Shown in pieces: positions 17,289-26,673 of a DNA stretch of 64,000 nt (position 1 is its first letter; each line of letters begins with the position of its first letter). The stretch is from Bradyrhizobium sp. 1(2017) (GTDB lineage: Bacteria; Pseudomonadota; Alphaproteobacteria; Rhizobiales; Xanthobacteraceae): NCBI RefSeq assembly GCF_011602485.2, contig NZ_CP050022.2, forward strand, positions 1,116,001 to 1,180,000, given 5' to 3'. A program made the translations under genes and the position numbers. Under the pieces are notes generated by a model. The model saw only the letters and a list, made by a program, of their open reading frames with translations, was not told the origin of the DNA and did no database searches.

Positions 17289-17668
17289 GGATGATGCGCG
17301 GTATTCGCCGACAAAGATAAATCAGCGGGCTTCCCGCAGCGGGCACGCCTATGCCGTTCCGGGCTCCACAATCGCGCTGATCGGAATCGAAATCGGAATC
17401 GAACCCGGCTCGGGACCCGAAAATCCCGGAGAGATCTACCGCGAGGTTAAGGGTAGGCTCCTGTCATGCGTGCCCCATCCATTGTCCTTCACGATGCCGA
17501 GGGGGAGACCTAATTCGTACTGGACGACCTTGGGGCGACTCGATTGCCGCTCGGTGCGGGACCGACGCCGAAATCGCTGATCGCGCGCCGCTGATTTCGT
17601 ACCGCGGTCAGATATTTTGCGTTCGCAACGCTTAGTTGGGCCGGCCACTCCCATTGTGATTACCGTTG

Positions 17669-17740
17669 CGTGGGTTTGACTCCCACTCCCTCCGCCATTT
17701 TCCCGTTCGTGTACGCCAAGATGCGATTTCCTGCGACTCG
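17669..17740 (+). repeat. tRNA-Ser 3' fragment plus flank, copy 1 of a direct repeat
   Basis: 17669-17697 reads as the T-arm, acceptor 3' half and CCA of a serine tRNA (GTGGG stem, TTTGACT loop, CCCAC, TCCCTCC, G, CCA). No tRNA body or matching GGAGGGA lies upstream, so it is a fragment rather than a gene. It and the following 40 bases are repeated imperfectly (about 75%) at 33804-33871. This is the usual appearance of an integration attachment scar. Confidence 0.65.
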
Positions 17741-17839
17741 GTTCGCCCGCTTTGGCGTACCGCGACACGTCGACCTTGTGACGATACCGTGGCATTCCGC
17801 GCACTTGCACACGGGCCAGGCAGTGCGCGGACCTCGCGT

Positions 17840-18501
17840 TCACGATGTAATCAACGGCGAACGACGCAACCAGGCATCGGTATGCAGTTGGTCCAAGACG
17901 AAGGTCGCAACGTCTCTTCGCGATATGGTCCCACCATGGAAGTCGGAGAGATCCGTCAAAGCGCGGATCGAGCCGCGGCCGGGCTTGTCGCTAAGACGGA
18001 GGGATGAACCAGGATCCAGTCGAGTCCGCTGTTTCTGATGGCGGCCTCCTGCCGGTTCTTGTCGGCGTAGACGTTCTTCAGGAGAAACGGGAAGATCACC
18101 TTGTCGAACAGAAAGCCGCCGTGGCCGGCACTGTCGCCGGCGCCGATGCCCGTGATGCAAACCAGGCGAGAGACATGCTCGGCGCGTTGACGAGCACGCG
18201 CGTCGCGGTTGAGAGCAGCGTCACCTCGCGGAAGGGGGCTCGCCGGTGTACCCAGCGCGCTGACGACGGCGTCCTGACCTTTGAGAGCTTCGCGCAACGC
18301 TTTTTCGTCGCGGACATCTCCGACAACGAGCCTGGCGCCGTTCAGTTTGCTCGCCTTCTCGGGTGACCGCACCAGCGCCGAGACCTGATGTCCACGCTCC
18401 AGCGCCTGGCTGGCGATCAGACGTCCGGTAGCGCCGGTTGCTCCAAGGACCAGTACCTTCGATCGGACGGTCTTGACGCCATCGTTGGTGAGATCGTTCA
18501 T
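17840..18501 (-). pseudogene. NAD(P)-binding SDR/NmrA-like protein, frameshifted three times
   Basis: The N-terminus is intact from ATG 18501, with the Rossmann motif VLVLGATGATGRLIASQAL. Continuity of the family pattern then needs three frame changes. One is near 18238, where the frame goes on as FREVTLLSTATRVLVNA. One near 18180 returns to SRLVCITGIGAGDSAGHGGF. One near 18020 goes on as SDKPGRGSIRALTDLSDFHG to the natural-looking end LRRSPLITS at 17840. Joined, they give about 218 residues of a typical NAD(P)H-binding oxidoreductase, with no foreign sequence inserted. This is a decayed gene unless the assembly has errors here. Confidence 0.85.
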
Positions 18502-18564
18502 AGATGCCTCCTTGGCGGAATGCCTCCGAGGAGGCCGTCCCGCGGTTTCGATTTCGGGTGATGG

Positions 18565-19038
18565 TCAGAGCTTGCCGTCCGCGAGCAGCTCGCGGGTCCG
18601 CTTCAACGTTGACAGCAAGGCGGCTTTGTAGCCCTTGTCGCCGTCGAACAACGCCTGCTCGGCCTGCTCTTCCGGACCGAAAGGTTTCTTGCCGCGCAAG
18701 CCGGTATAGCAATAGAACCGCAGTTGCAGCGCGCCGGTCTCGTCCTTGAATAGCTCGTTGACGATGGCGCCTTCGCGCGGGCCGGTGGCCTGGAAGAAGG
18801 TGACCTTCTGTTCCGGATCGAAGGTAATGATCTCATGCAGGTCATCGCCCGCGATGGTCGCTTCACGCACGATGTGCGTCGCGCTTTCCTCCACCACCTC
18901 ACAACGGGTGCAGAGGTTGGGCGGCAGAAACAGCCGGGCGTCGCGAGCCTTGAGAACCAGGCCCTTCCACACCTGCACGCGAGTCAGCGGGGTCTCACCG
19001 TCCGGATTAATCCGGACGGTGGCAGTCGAATAGATCAT
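18565..19038 (-). CDS. DUF1857 / AtaL-like SRPBCC protein
   Basis: The protein has 157 residues (MIYSTATVRINPDGETPLTR). The early PLTRVQVWKGLVLKARDARL pattern and the later REGAIVNELFKDETGALQLR match the AtaL-like family of SRPBCC hydrophobic-cavity proteins. Such proteins bind small hydrophobic ligands, and some assist aromatic or polyketide reactions. It is followed by the frameshifted NAD(P)-binding gene and preceded by an NmrA gene on the same strand, so the three may once have formed an operon. Confidence 0.75.
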   Translation of the reverse strand: MIYSTATVRINPDGETPLTRVQVWKGLVLKARDARLFLPPNLCTRCEVVEESATHIVREATIAGDDLHEIITFDPEQKVTFFQATGPREGAIVNELFKDETGALQLRFYCYTGLRGKKPFGPEEQAEQALFDGDKGYKAALLSTLKRTRELLADGKL

Positions 19039-19081
19039 GGTCGTATTCCTTGATTGTCGTGGTCGGGTATTGCCGCTGCCC

Positions 19082-19951
19082 TCAGGCCGCGGCCGCGATC
19101 TCGGCGACGAAGTCCCGATAAGAGCGCAGAGGTCGGCCCAGGAGAGCGGTCAAACGCTCGACGTCGCCGGCTTCGGGGATCATTCCGTCCTTGAGGAAGC
19201 GCTCGCTCATCAGCCGCATGTCGAAGGCCATCCAGCTCGGCATGAACTGCCGCAGATTCGTCTCGAAGCCCGCGGTGTCGTCGCCGGGATAGGCGATCGT
19301 GCGGCCCAGCACGTCCGACCAGATGGCAGCGGCCTTTGCACCGGTCAGCGTGTCCGGACCGACGAGATTGATCCGGAGAAGCGGAAGCGGCGTGGCGGAC
19401 GTCTCGCGGCGGACGAGCTCGATGGCGGCGATTTCGCCAATGTCGCGCGCGTCGATCATGGCGAGTCCCTTGCTGCCAATCGGCATCGGGTAGATGCCGT
19501 AGCTGGTCACGATGTCCTTGATCGTGAGCTCGTTGTTCATGAAGTAGGCGGGGCGCAGGATGGTCGCCTTGAAACCCATCTGCTCGATCATGCGCTCGAC
19601 GCCGAACTTGCCGGCGAAGTGCGGCACGTTCACATAGACCTCGCTGTGGATGACGGAGAGGTAGACGAGCCGCTCGACGCCGGCTTCGCGCGCCAGGTTG
19701 AGCGCAATCAGCGCTTGGGTGAATTCGTCCGGCACGACGGCGTTGAGCAGGAACAGGGTCGAAACGCCTGAGAACGCGCTGCGCAACGAGTCGACGTCCA
19801 GCAGATCGCCCTTCACGGCGGTCACGCCGGCCGGGAAGTTGGCCTTCGCGGGATCGCGGACGAGGGCGCGGACATCGGCACCGCGTTTGACGAGTTGTTC
19901 GACAACGCTGCGGCCGACGGTGCCAGTGGCGCCAGTAACGAGGATGGTCAT
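19082..19951 (-). CDS. NmrA-like NAD(P)-binding protein
   Basis: The protein has 289 residues. The N-terminal Rossmann motif MTILVTGATGTVGRSVVEQL is complete, and the family pattern continues with GVERLVYLSVIHSEVYVNVP and ILRPAYFMNNELTIKDI. The catalytic YxxxK of classical SDRs is lacking, as in NmrA/NAD(P)-sensing or quinone-reductase relatives. A LysR-type regulator is divergent with about 100 bases between starts, so control by that regulator is likely. Function at substrate level unknown. Confidence 0.87.
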   Translation of the reverse strand: MTILVTGATGTVGRSVVEQLVKRGADVRALVRDPAKANFPAGVTAVKGDLLDVDSLRSAFSGVSTLFLLNAVVPDEFTQALIALNLAREAGVERLVYLSVIHSEVYVNVPHFAGKFGVERMIEQMGFKATILRPAYFMNNELTIKDIVTSYGIYPMPIGSKGLAMIDARDIGEIAAIELVRRETSATPLPLLRINLVGPDTLTGAKAAAIWSDVLGRTIAYPGDDTAGFETNLRQFMPSWMAFDMRLMSERFLKDGMIPEAGDVERLTALLGRPLRSYRDFVAEIAAAA

Positions 19952-20054
19952 GGGATCACTCCGGGGTTGGGTTAGTGCGTACCCCGCAAATTATCGATCC
20001 GCATTTGGACCGATAGACGATATATTTGGACACACTGTCTCAGTGGTGGAACAT

Positions 20055-20945
20055 ATGGATTTGCTTGCCCTCGCCGACTTCAACCTCGTGGCCCGTCACG
20101 GCGGGTTTGGACGGGCTGCCCGGGCTGCCGGTCGCCCGAAAGCGACACTCTCCCGCCGGGTTTCCGAATTGGAGCGCAGCCTCGACCTACGCCTCTTCGA
20201 GCGTGGGGCGCGCACATTGAAGCTGACCCAGGAAGGAAGCGCACTCTACGAGCGGACCGGCGTGCTGCTCGCCGAACTCGACGAGACAGCCGCGGCGATC
20301 GCTTCCGGCGGGGACAAGCCGCGAGGCAAGTTGCGGGTGAGCGCACCCCTGCTGTTTTCGCAGACCGCGATGGGGAAGCTCGCTGCCGCCTTCGCACTGA
20401 AGTATCCAGAGGTTCGGCTCGAGATCACGACAGAGGACCGCACCGTCGACATGATCGAGGAAGGCTATGACGTGGTGATCAGGGTCAATCCGGATCCGGA
20501 CGAAAGCCTTGTCGGACGAATCCTCATGCGCGATCGGCTGGTGGTCGTCGCGAGCCCGAGCCTGGATCGTCCTACCGGCGATCGCGCCGTTCCGGCCGTG
20601 GCGCGCGGGACAAGCGATGTGACTTCCAGCTGGGATGTGGTCGCTTCAAGTGGAAACGCACGCATCATGATCGAACCGGTGCTTCGCCTGTCGTCGCTCA
20701 TCATGGTCCGCGATGCGGTCCGGGCGTGCGTGGGCGCCGCGCGTCTTCCCGTCTCGCTTGTGAGTCACGACCTGGCAGCGGGAAGGCTTGTCCGCTGGGG
20801 TGACATCGACGGACCGGAAATCGCTCTCTGGACGCTCTATCCGTCGCGCCGACTCCTGAGCGCTCGCGTGTCCGCGTTTCTCGACTTTCTAAAGGAAGCC
20901 TTCCCCTCCGGGACACCCGAGGAGCTTGCATCGTTCATCGACTGA
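20055..20945 (+). CDS. LysR-family transcriptional regulator
   Basis: The protein has 296 residues from ATG 20055. The winged helix-turn-helix is at residues 1-60 (LADFNLVARHGGFGRAARAA, then RPKATLSRRVSELERSLDLR). The effector-binding domain from about residue 90 shows the CrgA/AphB-like pattern GKLRVSAPLLFSQTAMGKLA and later VRACVGAARLPVSLV. The frame is open far upstream, but that part overlaps the divergent NmrA gene. The neighbouring divergent oxidoreductase is the probable target. Confidence 0.9.
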   Translation: MDLLALADFNLVARHGGFGRAARAAGRPKATLSRRVSELERSLDLRLFERGARTLKLTQEGSALYERTGVLLAELDETAAAIASGGDKPRGKLRVSAPLLFSQTAMGKLAAAFALKYPEVRLEITTEDRTVDMIEEGYDVVIRVNPDPDESLVGRILMRDRLVVVASPSLDRPTGDRAVPAVARGTSDVTSSWDVVASSGNARIMIEPVLRLSSLIMVRDAVRACVGAARLPVSLVSHDLAAGRLVRWGDIDGPEIALWTLYPSRRLLSARVSAFLDFLKEAFPSGTPEELASFID

Positions 20946-21015
20946 GCAAACTGGCATTACTTTTGATCAGGAGCACGCGTTCAATCCAGTCGATGAAGAC
21001 GCGGACAGGATCTGA

Positions 21016-21597
21016 TCAAAGCGGTGGAAGGGCTAGGTGAGGAGGTTTAGGCAGGACCGCGCGGATCGAGTCCCCCGCTGACACTTCGCCACCCTCAGAT
21101 ACGACGGCCATGACGCCGGCCCTGAAGCGCAGTCCGAGCGGGCCGTTTCGCAACTCATCCTTCAATCCGGCCTCGAAGCGATCGATTAGTACGCAGGGCG
21201 TGCGTAGGCCGGTCAGCCGAACGGTCGCCGAGGCGCCAAGGCGGAGCATGGTGCCCAGAGAAAGGCATTCGAGATAGAGGCCCATGGTCGTGATGTTTTC
21301 GCCCAGGTTTCCTGGATAGACTTGGTAGCCGCACGTCCGCAGCGCATCGAACAGTTCGCTCGGGATGAGATGGACCTGACGGAGGTTAGGCGCCGTAGGG
21401 GCGCGCCGCGCGAGGTATCGATGCCTCACGACAGGTCCGTAATGCGCATCGCCTTCGATGCCGTGGCCTTTCGTCAGATTGATGGACAAGCGAGGCGTCT
21501 TGCTGAAGCGATGCTTGTCGTCGATCGACTCGGCGACTACCGAGCCTTCCGTGGCGGGATGATCATGTTGATGGATTTGGTACTCAGTTTCGCACAC
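21016..21597 (-). CDS. MOSC-domain protein
   Basis: The protein has 193 residues. The MOSC (molybdenum cofactor sulfurase C-terminal) pattern is visible in KGHGIEGDAHYGPVVRHRY, PGNLGENITTMGLYLECLSL and the conserved Cys in RLTGLRTPCVLIDRF. MOSC proteins handle sulphur on molybdenum-cofactor enzymes or reduce N-hydroxylated compounds. Its first 14 bases overlap the end of the TspO-like gene, so the two are translationally coupled. Confidence 0.87.
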   Translation of the reverse strand: MCETEYQIHQHDHPATEGSVVAESIDDKHRFSKTPRLSINLTKGHGIEGDAHYGPVVRHRYLARRAPTAPNLRQVHLIPSELFDALRTCGYQVYPGNLGENITTMGLYLECLSLGTMLRLGASATVRLTGLRTPCVLIDRFEAGLKDELRNGPLGLRFRAGVMAVVSEGGEVSAGDSIRAVLPKPPHLALPPL

Positions 21598-22105
21598 GTG
21601 CGCGGAACGGCTGGTTCAACCGGACAATCTGGAGATTCAGAACGGCCGCGAAAGTCACCCAAAGCAGGTAGGGCAAAAGAAGCCAGATGGCCAATGTCGA
21701 ATACCGCCCGACCCCGAACATGAGGGCGGCGATCGAAAGCCACAGGAACAGAACTTCGGCCAAGGCCCAGTCTGGTCTTTTCAGCGCGAAGAAAAGGGGA
21801 CTCCAAAGCATGTGCAGGACGATATTGCTGGCGAAAAGCGAAAGGATAAGAATTCGTCCCGCTTCGTCCGTGGCGTTCATCCACGCCAGAACGCCGGACC
21901 AGGCGGCCAAGGCCAATATAGCCGTCCAAGCCGGCCCGAAGAGCCAATTCGGAGGGTTCCACGGCGGCTTACGCAGATCCTCGTACCAAGCCCCGACTGT
22001 CGTGGTCCTGCCGCCGACGGCCAGCATCAATATCACAATGAGAATCGCTGCGACGACAGGGAGGGTCAAATGCGGCACTCTGATCAAAATGACGGCGACA
22101 TCCAT
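21584..22105 (-). CDS. TspO/MBR family membrane protein
   Basis: The protein has 173 residues with five hydrophobic segments. The family signature is clear: WYEDLRKPPWNPPNWLFGPA after the first segment, WSGVLAW in the second, LHMLWSPLFF in the middle and a C-terminal LQIVRLN. Bacterial TspO proteins bind tetrapyrroles and act in oxidative or light-dependent regulation. The gene overlaps the MOSC gene downstream. Start ATG 22105 gives a slightly long N-terminal extension before the usual first helix. Confidence 0.88.
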   Translation of the reverse strand: MDVAVILIRVPHLTLPVVAAILIVILMLAVGGRTTTVGAWYEDLRKPPWNPPNWLFGPAWTAILALAAWSGVLAWMNATDEAGRILILSLFASNIVLHMLWSPLFFALKRPDWALAEVLFLWLSIAALMFGVGRYSTLAIWLLLPYLLWVTFAAVLNLQIVRLNQPFRARVRN

Positions 22106-22236
22106 CTCGCTCGGAACTCGTTTGATTTAGGATAGCGCCGGTAGACTACAAGCGCTGCCTCGCGGGACATGTCATATCCGTCGGCAATCGCGCCCGAACA
22201 GGCGCTACCGGGTGACTTGAGGCAGGTAGAAGGACC

Positions 22237-22395
22237 TTGGGCAGCACGACTAGGAGTTCGACTTCGCGCTGCAGGATCCGGCTCGCCACATCGGCAGCTG
22301 GCGGCCAGCAGAGAGAAGTCGTCCTCGATATCGCCGAATTTGACGGCGAAACCGTGCTTGCGCGGAGCCGCTGGACACTAGCCGTTAAGCCGCGC
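22237..22395 (+). pseudogene. Possible fragment of an ABC-type auxiliary lipoprotein (PqiC/YmbA-like)
   Basis: A short in-frame stretch reads QREVVLDIAEFDGETVLARS followed by RWTLAVK, which resembles the core strand-turn of the PqiC/YmbA auxiliary lipoprotein family. There is no start, signal peptide or lipobox, and no neighbouring MlaD/MlaE genes, so at most it is a relic. It runs into the 3' end of the convergent DUF892 gene. Weak evidence. Confidence 0.3.
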
Positions 22396-22900
22396 TCGAC
22401 GCCTTCGCGTTCACCCCCTTGCGCAACGCCACCGTGTTCAGCTTGGTGTTCGCCGCTTTTTCCTCGTTGAGGTTCGTGTTGAGGAAGCGGACGATCTCGT
22501 CATGGCCGAGCTCCTCGGCCCAGGCGATTAGCGTGCCGTACCGGCACATCTCATAGTGCTCCACTGCCTGCGCGTTCGCGACGATAGCCGCGTCCAACAC
22601 GGCCTTGTCCTCGATTTCGCTGGCGGTCTCGTCGGATTCCTTGATGATGCCGTCGATTGCAGGGCACGTCGTGCCGCTTGGCTGCTTGCCGAGTTTTGCG
22701 AAGGCCTTCTCAAGTCGCTCGACCTGCTTGTTGGTTTCCTCGAGATGGCTCTTGAGCCCTGCGACGAGATCGCGATTGGTGGCCTTGTTGATCATCTTGG
22801 GCAGCGATTTCAGAATTTGCTGCTCGGCGTAATAGATATCCTGAAGACCGTGGATCAGCAGGTCTTCCATCGTCTTGATGTCCTTGGTGAAGATTCCCAT
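22385..22900 (-). CDS. DUF892 ferritin-like stress protein (YciE/YciF family)
   Basis: The protein has 171 residues (MGIFTKDIKTMEDLLIHGLQ). Helical ferritin-like pattern with DIYYAEQQILKSLPKMINKA, HLEETNKQVERLEKAFAKLG and AVEHYEMCRYGTLIAWAEEL, carrying the Glu/His residues of a carboxylate-bridged metal site. YciE/YciF-type proteins accumulate under osmotic and oxidative stress. A near-identical paralogue lies at 50470-50985 (same length, similar promoter) and a third copy is fused to the manganese catalase at 57.74 kb. A perfect EcfG-type promoter sits 31 bases upstream. Confidence 0.92.
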   Translation of the reverse strand: MGIFTKDIKTMEDLLIHGLQDIYYAEQQILKSLPKMINKATNRDLVAGLKSHLEETNKQVERLEKAFAKLGKQPSGTTCPAIDGIIKESDETASEIEDKAVLDAAIVANAQAVEHYEMCRYGTLIAWAEELGHDEIVRFLNTNLNEEKAANTKLNTVALRKGVNAKASSAA

Positions 22901-22930
22901 AATCGTTTCTCCTCACAACGATGGCAAGGA

Positions 22931-22955
22931 AACGCAGCCTCTCGCTGCTGGTTCC
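22931..22955 (-). promoter_or_regulatory. EcfG-type general stress promoter
   Basis: On the minus strand GGAAC (22955-22951) and CGTT (22934-22931) are spaced by 16 bases. The DUF892 start codon is 31 bases beyond. The paralogous gene at 50985 has the same arrangement. Confidence 0.75.
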
Positions 22956-23363
22956 GTGTCAAAAACCATCGCCCGGTGGCTCGGCCGATTGGTGAATCCT
23001 GGGCAGGTAACAGATGTCCCCGTGGCAACGAAGGGCCATCAGTTGACGGTAGGGTCGGCCGTACCCATTGGATCAGGTGTGCTACCGCCGGATCGGACCG
23101 ATGATCAAGCGATAGGTTGGCACTTGCCTGTCGGTCCAGGTCTCAAGCGTCTATCCGCAGATCAAACATTCGAAGTCGCCGATCTCGGTCATCGGGGTCG
23201 TGATCACGATACGACGATAGACCGCGCCGCACTCACACGACCGATGCTCTGCTGCGGCGATGGCTGACATGAAAGTCCTATGAGCCCACTTGCGGCAGTT
23301 TCCGCGTGAAGGCGATCGAGCGAGGTCGGAGATTTCTCGCGGAAGTGCGCTTGCAGCCGTGCC
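22956..23363. other. Intergenic, no feature recognised
   Basis: About 400 bases between the DUF892 promoter and a small hypothetical gene. Reading frames present are short and lack ribosome binding sites or protein-like composition. No repeat or RNA structure stood out. Confidence 0.5.
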
Positions 23364-23594
23364 TCAGTTGATGCTGGCCGAATCATGAAGCTGCCACACA
23401 TCGCCCCGACGAATAATTTCGATCGTCTCCCCACGCGGTCCGAAAGCCTCATCGAGCAAATGGGCGCACCACCCCTCGGGAATGGCGTTTAGAACCCTAT
23501 CGACCGCTTCCTCCCGGGGAGTCGCGGCTGCCCAAAGCTGATGTGTACCGTCATCGGGCGTGACTTGAACAACATGTATATCGTTGGGATTCAT
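23364..23594 (-). CDS. Hypothetical protein, 76 aa
   Basis: A small soluble protein starting MNPNDIHVVQVTPDDGTHQL with the core REEAVDRVLNAIPEGWCAHL. ATG 23594 follows an AAAGG at about ten bases. The frame is open to 23645, but the upstream part looks non-coding. The composition is convincingly protein-like, with one cysteine. No family recognised. It lies upstream of, and divergent to, the hybrid histidine kinase. Confidence 0.6.
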   Translation of the reverse strand: MNPNDIHVVQVTPDDGTHQLWAAATPREEAVDRVLNAIPEGWCAHLLDEAFGPRGETIEIIRRGDVWQLHDSASIN

Positions 23595-23856
23595 TGCAAT
23601 CGCCTTTGTGCAATCGTTGACCTTGGGACCCGCGTTGTCAACCACGGCGCGATTACCCGAGAGGCGACTTAGTGCATGGCGCGAAATGAGTAATTTACGC
23701 TTTTCCGTTGCGGCTGATCGGATCGCGTTGCGAGATTGTTGATCTGGGACGGTTCCGGACCCTCGAGATCCCAGGCGGAGCCGGCCGGAACCTGATCAAC
23801 CAAGCAATGTTTGACTCATACGGAAACCGCTCTCCCGGGGCGGGATAGGACTCTGC

Positions 23857-26220
23857 ATGGAAACTTCAAGCTCCTTCGAAGCCGCCCAGTCCAGCGACGG
23901 CCGCTACCGGCTCCTCGTCGAGGCGATCACTGATTACGCGATCTATATGCTGGATCGCGAGGGCCGCGTGACCAGTTGGAACCCCGGTGCCAGGCGCTTC
24001 AAAGGTTATGAGGCCGACGAGATCATCGGTCGCCATTTCTCGATCTTCTACACCGACGCTGAACGGGCGGAGAACATCCCCGCGCTGGCGTTGGCGGAAG
24101 CTGAGCGCACTGGCCGCTTCGAGCGCGAGGGCTGGCGCGTGCGCAAGGACGGCTCTCAGTTCTGGGCCCACGTTGTCATTGACGCAATCCGCTCCCCCGA
24201 AGGCGACCTTGTCGGCTTCGCCAAAATCACACGCGACTTGACCGAGCGAAGGGCCGCCGAGACTAAATTGCGCGAAAGCGAACAGCAGTTCCGAATGCTG
24301 GTGCACAGCGTCACCGATTATGCCATCTACATGCTGGATGTGGACGGGCACGTGGCGAGCTGGAACGCCGGTGCCCAGCGCATCAAGGGCTATGCCCCCG
24401 AAGAGATCATTGGCCGTCACTTCTCCAACTTCTACACCGAAGCTGACCGTGCTGCCGGCCTTCCGCGTACCGGCCTCGACACCGCGACCCGAAATGGACG
24501 CTGGGAGAACGAAGGTCAACGAGTCCGAAAGGACGGCACGGCGTTCTGGGCGCACGTCGTGATCGACGCCATACGCGACGACGACGGCAAGCTTGTCGGC
24601 TTCGCCAAAGTGACGAGGGATATCACCGAACGCCGCGAGGCGGAGGCTGCTCTTCAGGCGGCGCAAGCGACGATGATCCGTTCGCAAAAACTGGAGGCGA
24701 TCGGGCAACTCACAGGCGGCGTCGCTCACGACTTCAACAATCTGCTGCAGGTCATCAGTGGAAATCTGCAACTGCTGAGCAAGGATATCGCCGGCAATGC
24801 CCGGGCCGAGATGCGGGTCCAAAGCGCGCTGGCGGGCGTTGCCCGCGGTTCGAAACTTGCCTCCCAATTGCTTGCCTTCGCACGGCGCCAGCCGCTGGAG
24901 CCGAGGGTGGTGAACGCGGGCCGTCTGATCAAAGGCATGGATGAGATGCTTCGTCGCGCCCTCGGTGGGGAGATCGAGGTCGAAACGGTAGTCGCCGGCG
25001 GGCTTTGGAATAGCTTGATCGATCCGGATCAATTCGAAAACGCGGTCTTGAACCTCGCGATAAACGCCCGCGACGCGATGAACGGTGATGGTCGCCTGAC
25101 GATCGAGGCCAGCAACGCCTTCCTCGACGACGACTATGTCCGGCAGCATGATGAACTGTCCGCGGGACAATACGTGATGATCGCGGTGACCGACACGGGT
25201 ACAGGCATTCCAGCGGACATCCTGGAGCGGGTCTATGAACCGTTTTTCACTACCAAAACGGAAGACAAGGGTACCGGTCTGGGCCTTGCCATGGTTTACG
25301 GCTTCCTCAAGCAATCTGGTGGACACGTAAAAATCTATAGCGAGATGGGCTCCGGAACGACAGTCAAGCTCTATTTCCCACGAAATCTTGCCAGTGAGGA
25401 CGCTCTAGTCACTGCTCCCCACGGTGAGATCGAAGGCGGCGAAGAAACCGTGCTTGTGGTCGAGGACGACGATGAGGTCCGCGAGGTTGCGGTCTCCATG
25501 CTCACCCAACTCGGGTACCGCGTGGTCAAGGCGAAAGACGCGGCAAGCGCACTTGTTGTCGTCGATAGCGGCATTCCGATCGATCTGATCTTCACAGACG
25601 TCATGATGCCGGGCGCGCTGCGTAGCCCGGAACTGGCGCGAAAGGCCAAAGAACGGTTGCCCAACGTCGCGGTGCTTTTCACGTCCGGCTATACGCAGAA
25701 CGCCATTGTGCACGGCGGACGACTCGATCCCGGGGTGGAGTTGCTCGCCAAACCCTACACGCGCGAGGCGCTCGCCCGGAAGATCAGACACGTGTTGGCC
25801 AATCAAGCTCAACGGCGCGTCGCTCAGGGATCGCAACACCCGGCAAACGAAAGAGCTCTCAAGGGGACGACCGTATTGTTGGTAGAAGACGACGACCTCA
25901 TCCGTCTTACGTCGACGGAGATGCTGAGCGATATCGGATGCAAGGTGAGAGAAGCCAGCACGGCTCAGGAGGCTCTGAAGATCCTGGATGAGGGAACCGT
26001 GGACATCCTCCTTACCGACGTTGGCCTGCCTGGAGTTTCCGGCCTGCAACTCGCAAGAGACGTTTACGCGCGCTGGCCCGGTCTACTCCTCGTTCTCGCA
26101 ACAGGAGACAGCGGGGTCAAATCTGAAGCCGCACGCTTGGGGGCACTATTCATCATGAAGCCCTACACGCCGGAGTCTCTTCGCCTTGGCTTAGAACAGG
26201 CGCTGAAGAAGCAACCCTGA
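23857..26220 (+). CDS. Hybrid sensor histidine kinase: PAS-PAS-HisKA-HATPase-REC-REC
   Basis: The protein has 787 residues and is cytoplasmic, with no membrane segment. Two tandem PAS domains are close copies of each other: residues ~18-130 and ~145-265 share ITDYAIYMLDREGRVTSWNP-like and YGEADEIIGRHFS-like patterns. HisKA has GGVAHDFNNLLQVISG with acceptor His291. The HATPase has NAVLNLAINARDAM and GTGLGLAMVYGFL. Two receiver domains follow, with acceptors about D581 (LIFTDVMMPG) and D721 (ILLTDVGLPG). A GGAAC-N16-TGTT element at 23787-23811 is a weak stress-promoter candidate. Signal and output are unknown; no DNA-binding domain is present. Confidence 0.94.
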   Translation: METSSSFEAAQSSDGRYRLLVEAITDYAIYMLDREGRVTSWNPGARRFKGYEADEIIGRHFSIFYTDAERAENIPALALAEAERTGRFEREGWRVRKDGSQFWAHVVIDAIRSPEGDLVGFAKITRDLTERRAAETKLRESEQQFRMLVHSVTDYAIYMLDVDGHVASWNAGAQRIKGYAPEEIIGRHFSNFYTEADRAAGLPRTGLDTATRNGRWENEGQRVRKDGTAFWAHVVIDAIRDDDGKLVGFAKVTRDITERREAEAALQAAQATMIRSQKLEAIGQLTGGVAHDFNNLLQVISGNLQLLSKDIAGNARAEMRVQSALAGVARGSKLASQLLAFARRQPLEPRVVNAGRLIKGMDEMLRRALGGEIEVETVVAGGLWNSLIDPDQFENAVLNLAINARDAMNGDGRLTIEASNAFLDDDYVRQHDELSAGQYVMIAVTDTGTGIPADILERVYEPFFTTKTEDKGTGLGLAMVYGFLKQSGGHVKIYSEMGSGTTVKLYFPRNLASEDALVTAPHGEIEGGEETVLVVEDDDEVREVAVSMLTQLGYRVVKAKDAASALVVVDSGIPIDLIFTDVMMPGALRSPELARKAKERLPNVAVLFTSGYTQNAIVHGGRLDPGVELLAKPYTREALARKIRHVLANQAQRRVAQGSQHPANERALKGTTVLLVEDDDLIRLTSTEMLSDIGCKVREASTAQEALKILDEGTVDILLTDVGLPGVSGLQLARDVYARWPGLLLVLATGDSGVKSEAARLGALFIMKPYTPESLRLGLEQALKKQP

Positions 26221-26225
26221 GCGTC

Positions 26226-26345
26226 GATTAGGGCGTGAACCTATAAACTTGGAGCGGTCGGCGGACGTCCGCTTTGGTGCCGATAACGGACCCATGTCGG
26301 ACATGGCCCCATGTCCGAAAAGTGACAGACGCGATCTGCAACGCT
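26226..26345 (+). repeat. Dispersed short repeat with palindromic core
   Basis: About 120 non-coding bases. The segment ggtgccgataacggaccc followed by a palindrome around catgtcggacatggccccat, then tgtccgaaaagtgacagacg, is a pattern I recall as scattered in Bradyrhizobium genomes. It lies directly after the hybrid kinase. Recognition is from memory only. Confidence 0.4.
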
Positions 26346-26459
26346 TTTTGCTCGATATCACGATTCTCTGCTCGTCAGGTAAACTGACAGATCGCAAAGG
26401 CGGGACCTCCGGAACGCTGAGCTATCCGGAGGTAATGGTGATCGGCAAGCGCGCGAGCT

Positions 26460-26660
26460 TCATGCGCAGTCGGACTCGATGGCTCTATCGCACTTCGGAG
26501 GCTTCAAGGATCCATCCAGAAGTCGACGGACTTGCGGCGACCGCAGTGGATCGTCGCAACGGGTCGCGGAAGGCCGGGCTGGGGGAGTTTGCGCGAACTT
26601 GGCCATCCATCGACGTTCGATGCGGTTCAGCACGTCTCGGGGCAATCCTATGTCCGCCAT
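26460..26660 (-). CDS. Small hypothetical protein, 66 aa
   Basis: Starts MADIGLPRDVLNRIERRWMA at ATG 26660, with GGAGG five bases ahead. A longer start at 26672 is in frame, but then the strong binding site would lie inside the gene. The start is 14 bases past the stop of the preceding small gene on the same strand, so the two form a tight pair. The basic, helical N-terminus (NRIERRWMAKFAQ) is the only feature. No family recognised. Confidence 0.6.
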   Translation of the reverse strand: MADIGLPRDVLNRIERRWMAKFAQTPPARPSATRCDDPLRSPQVRRLLDGSLKPPKCDRAIESDCA

Positions 26661-26673
26661 CGAAACCTCCATC

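Larger units (their letters stand above)
17012..17839. other. Gene-free tract with integration scars
   Basis: About 830 bases without a convincing gene. It holds the first member of a 98-base direct repeat (17191-17288), a stretch with duplicated tcggaatcgaa words at 17378-17402, and the 3' end of a tRNA-Ser (17669-17697). Long frames here have poor protein composition and were rejected. Confidence 0.6.

Noticed and set aside
17669..17697. A functional tRNA-Ser gene
   Set aside because: Only the T-arm and 3' acceptor half are present; no 5' half, anticodon arm or variable arm is found in the preceding 100 bases.
17436..17843. 135-codon minus-strand frame
   Set aside because: Composition is poor (Arg/Ser/Thr-rich, no hydrophobic core pattern) and it spans the tRNA-Ser fragment.
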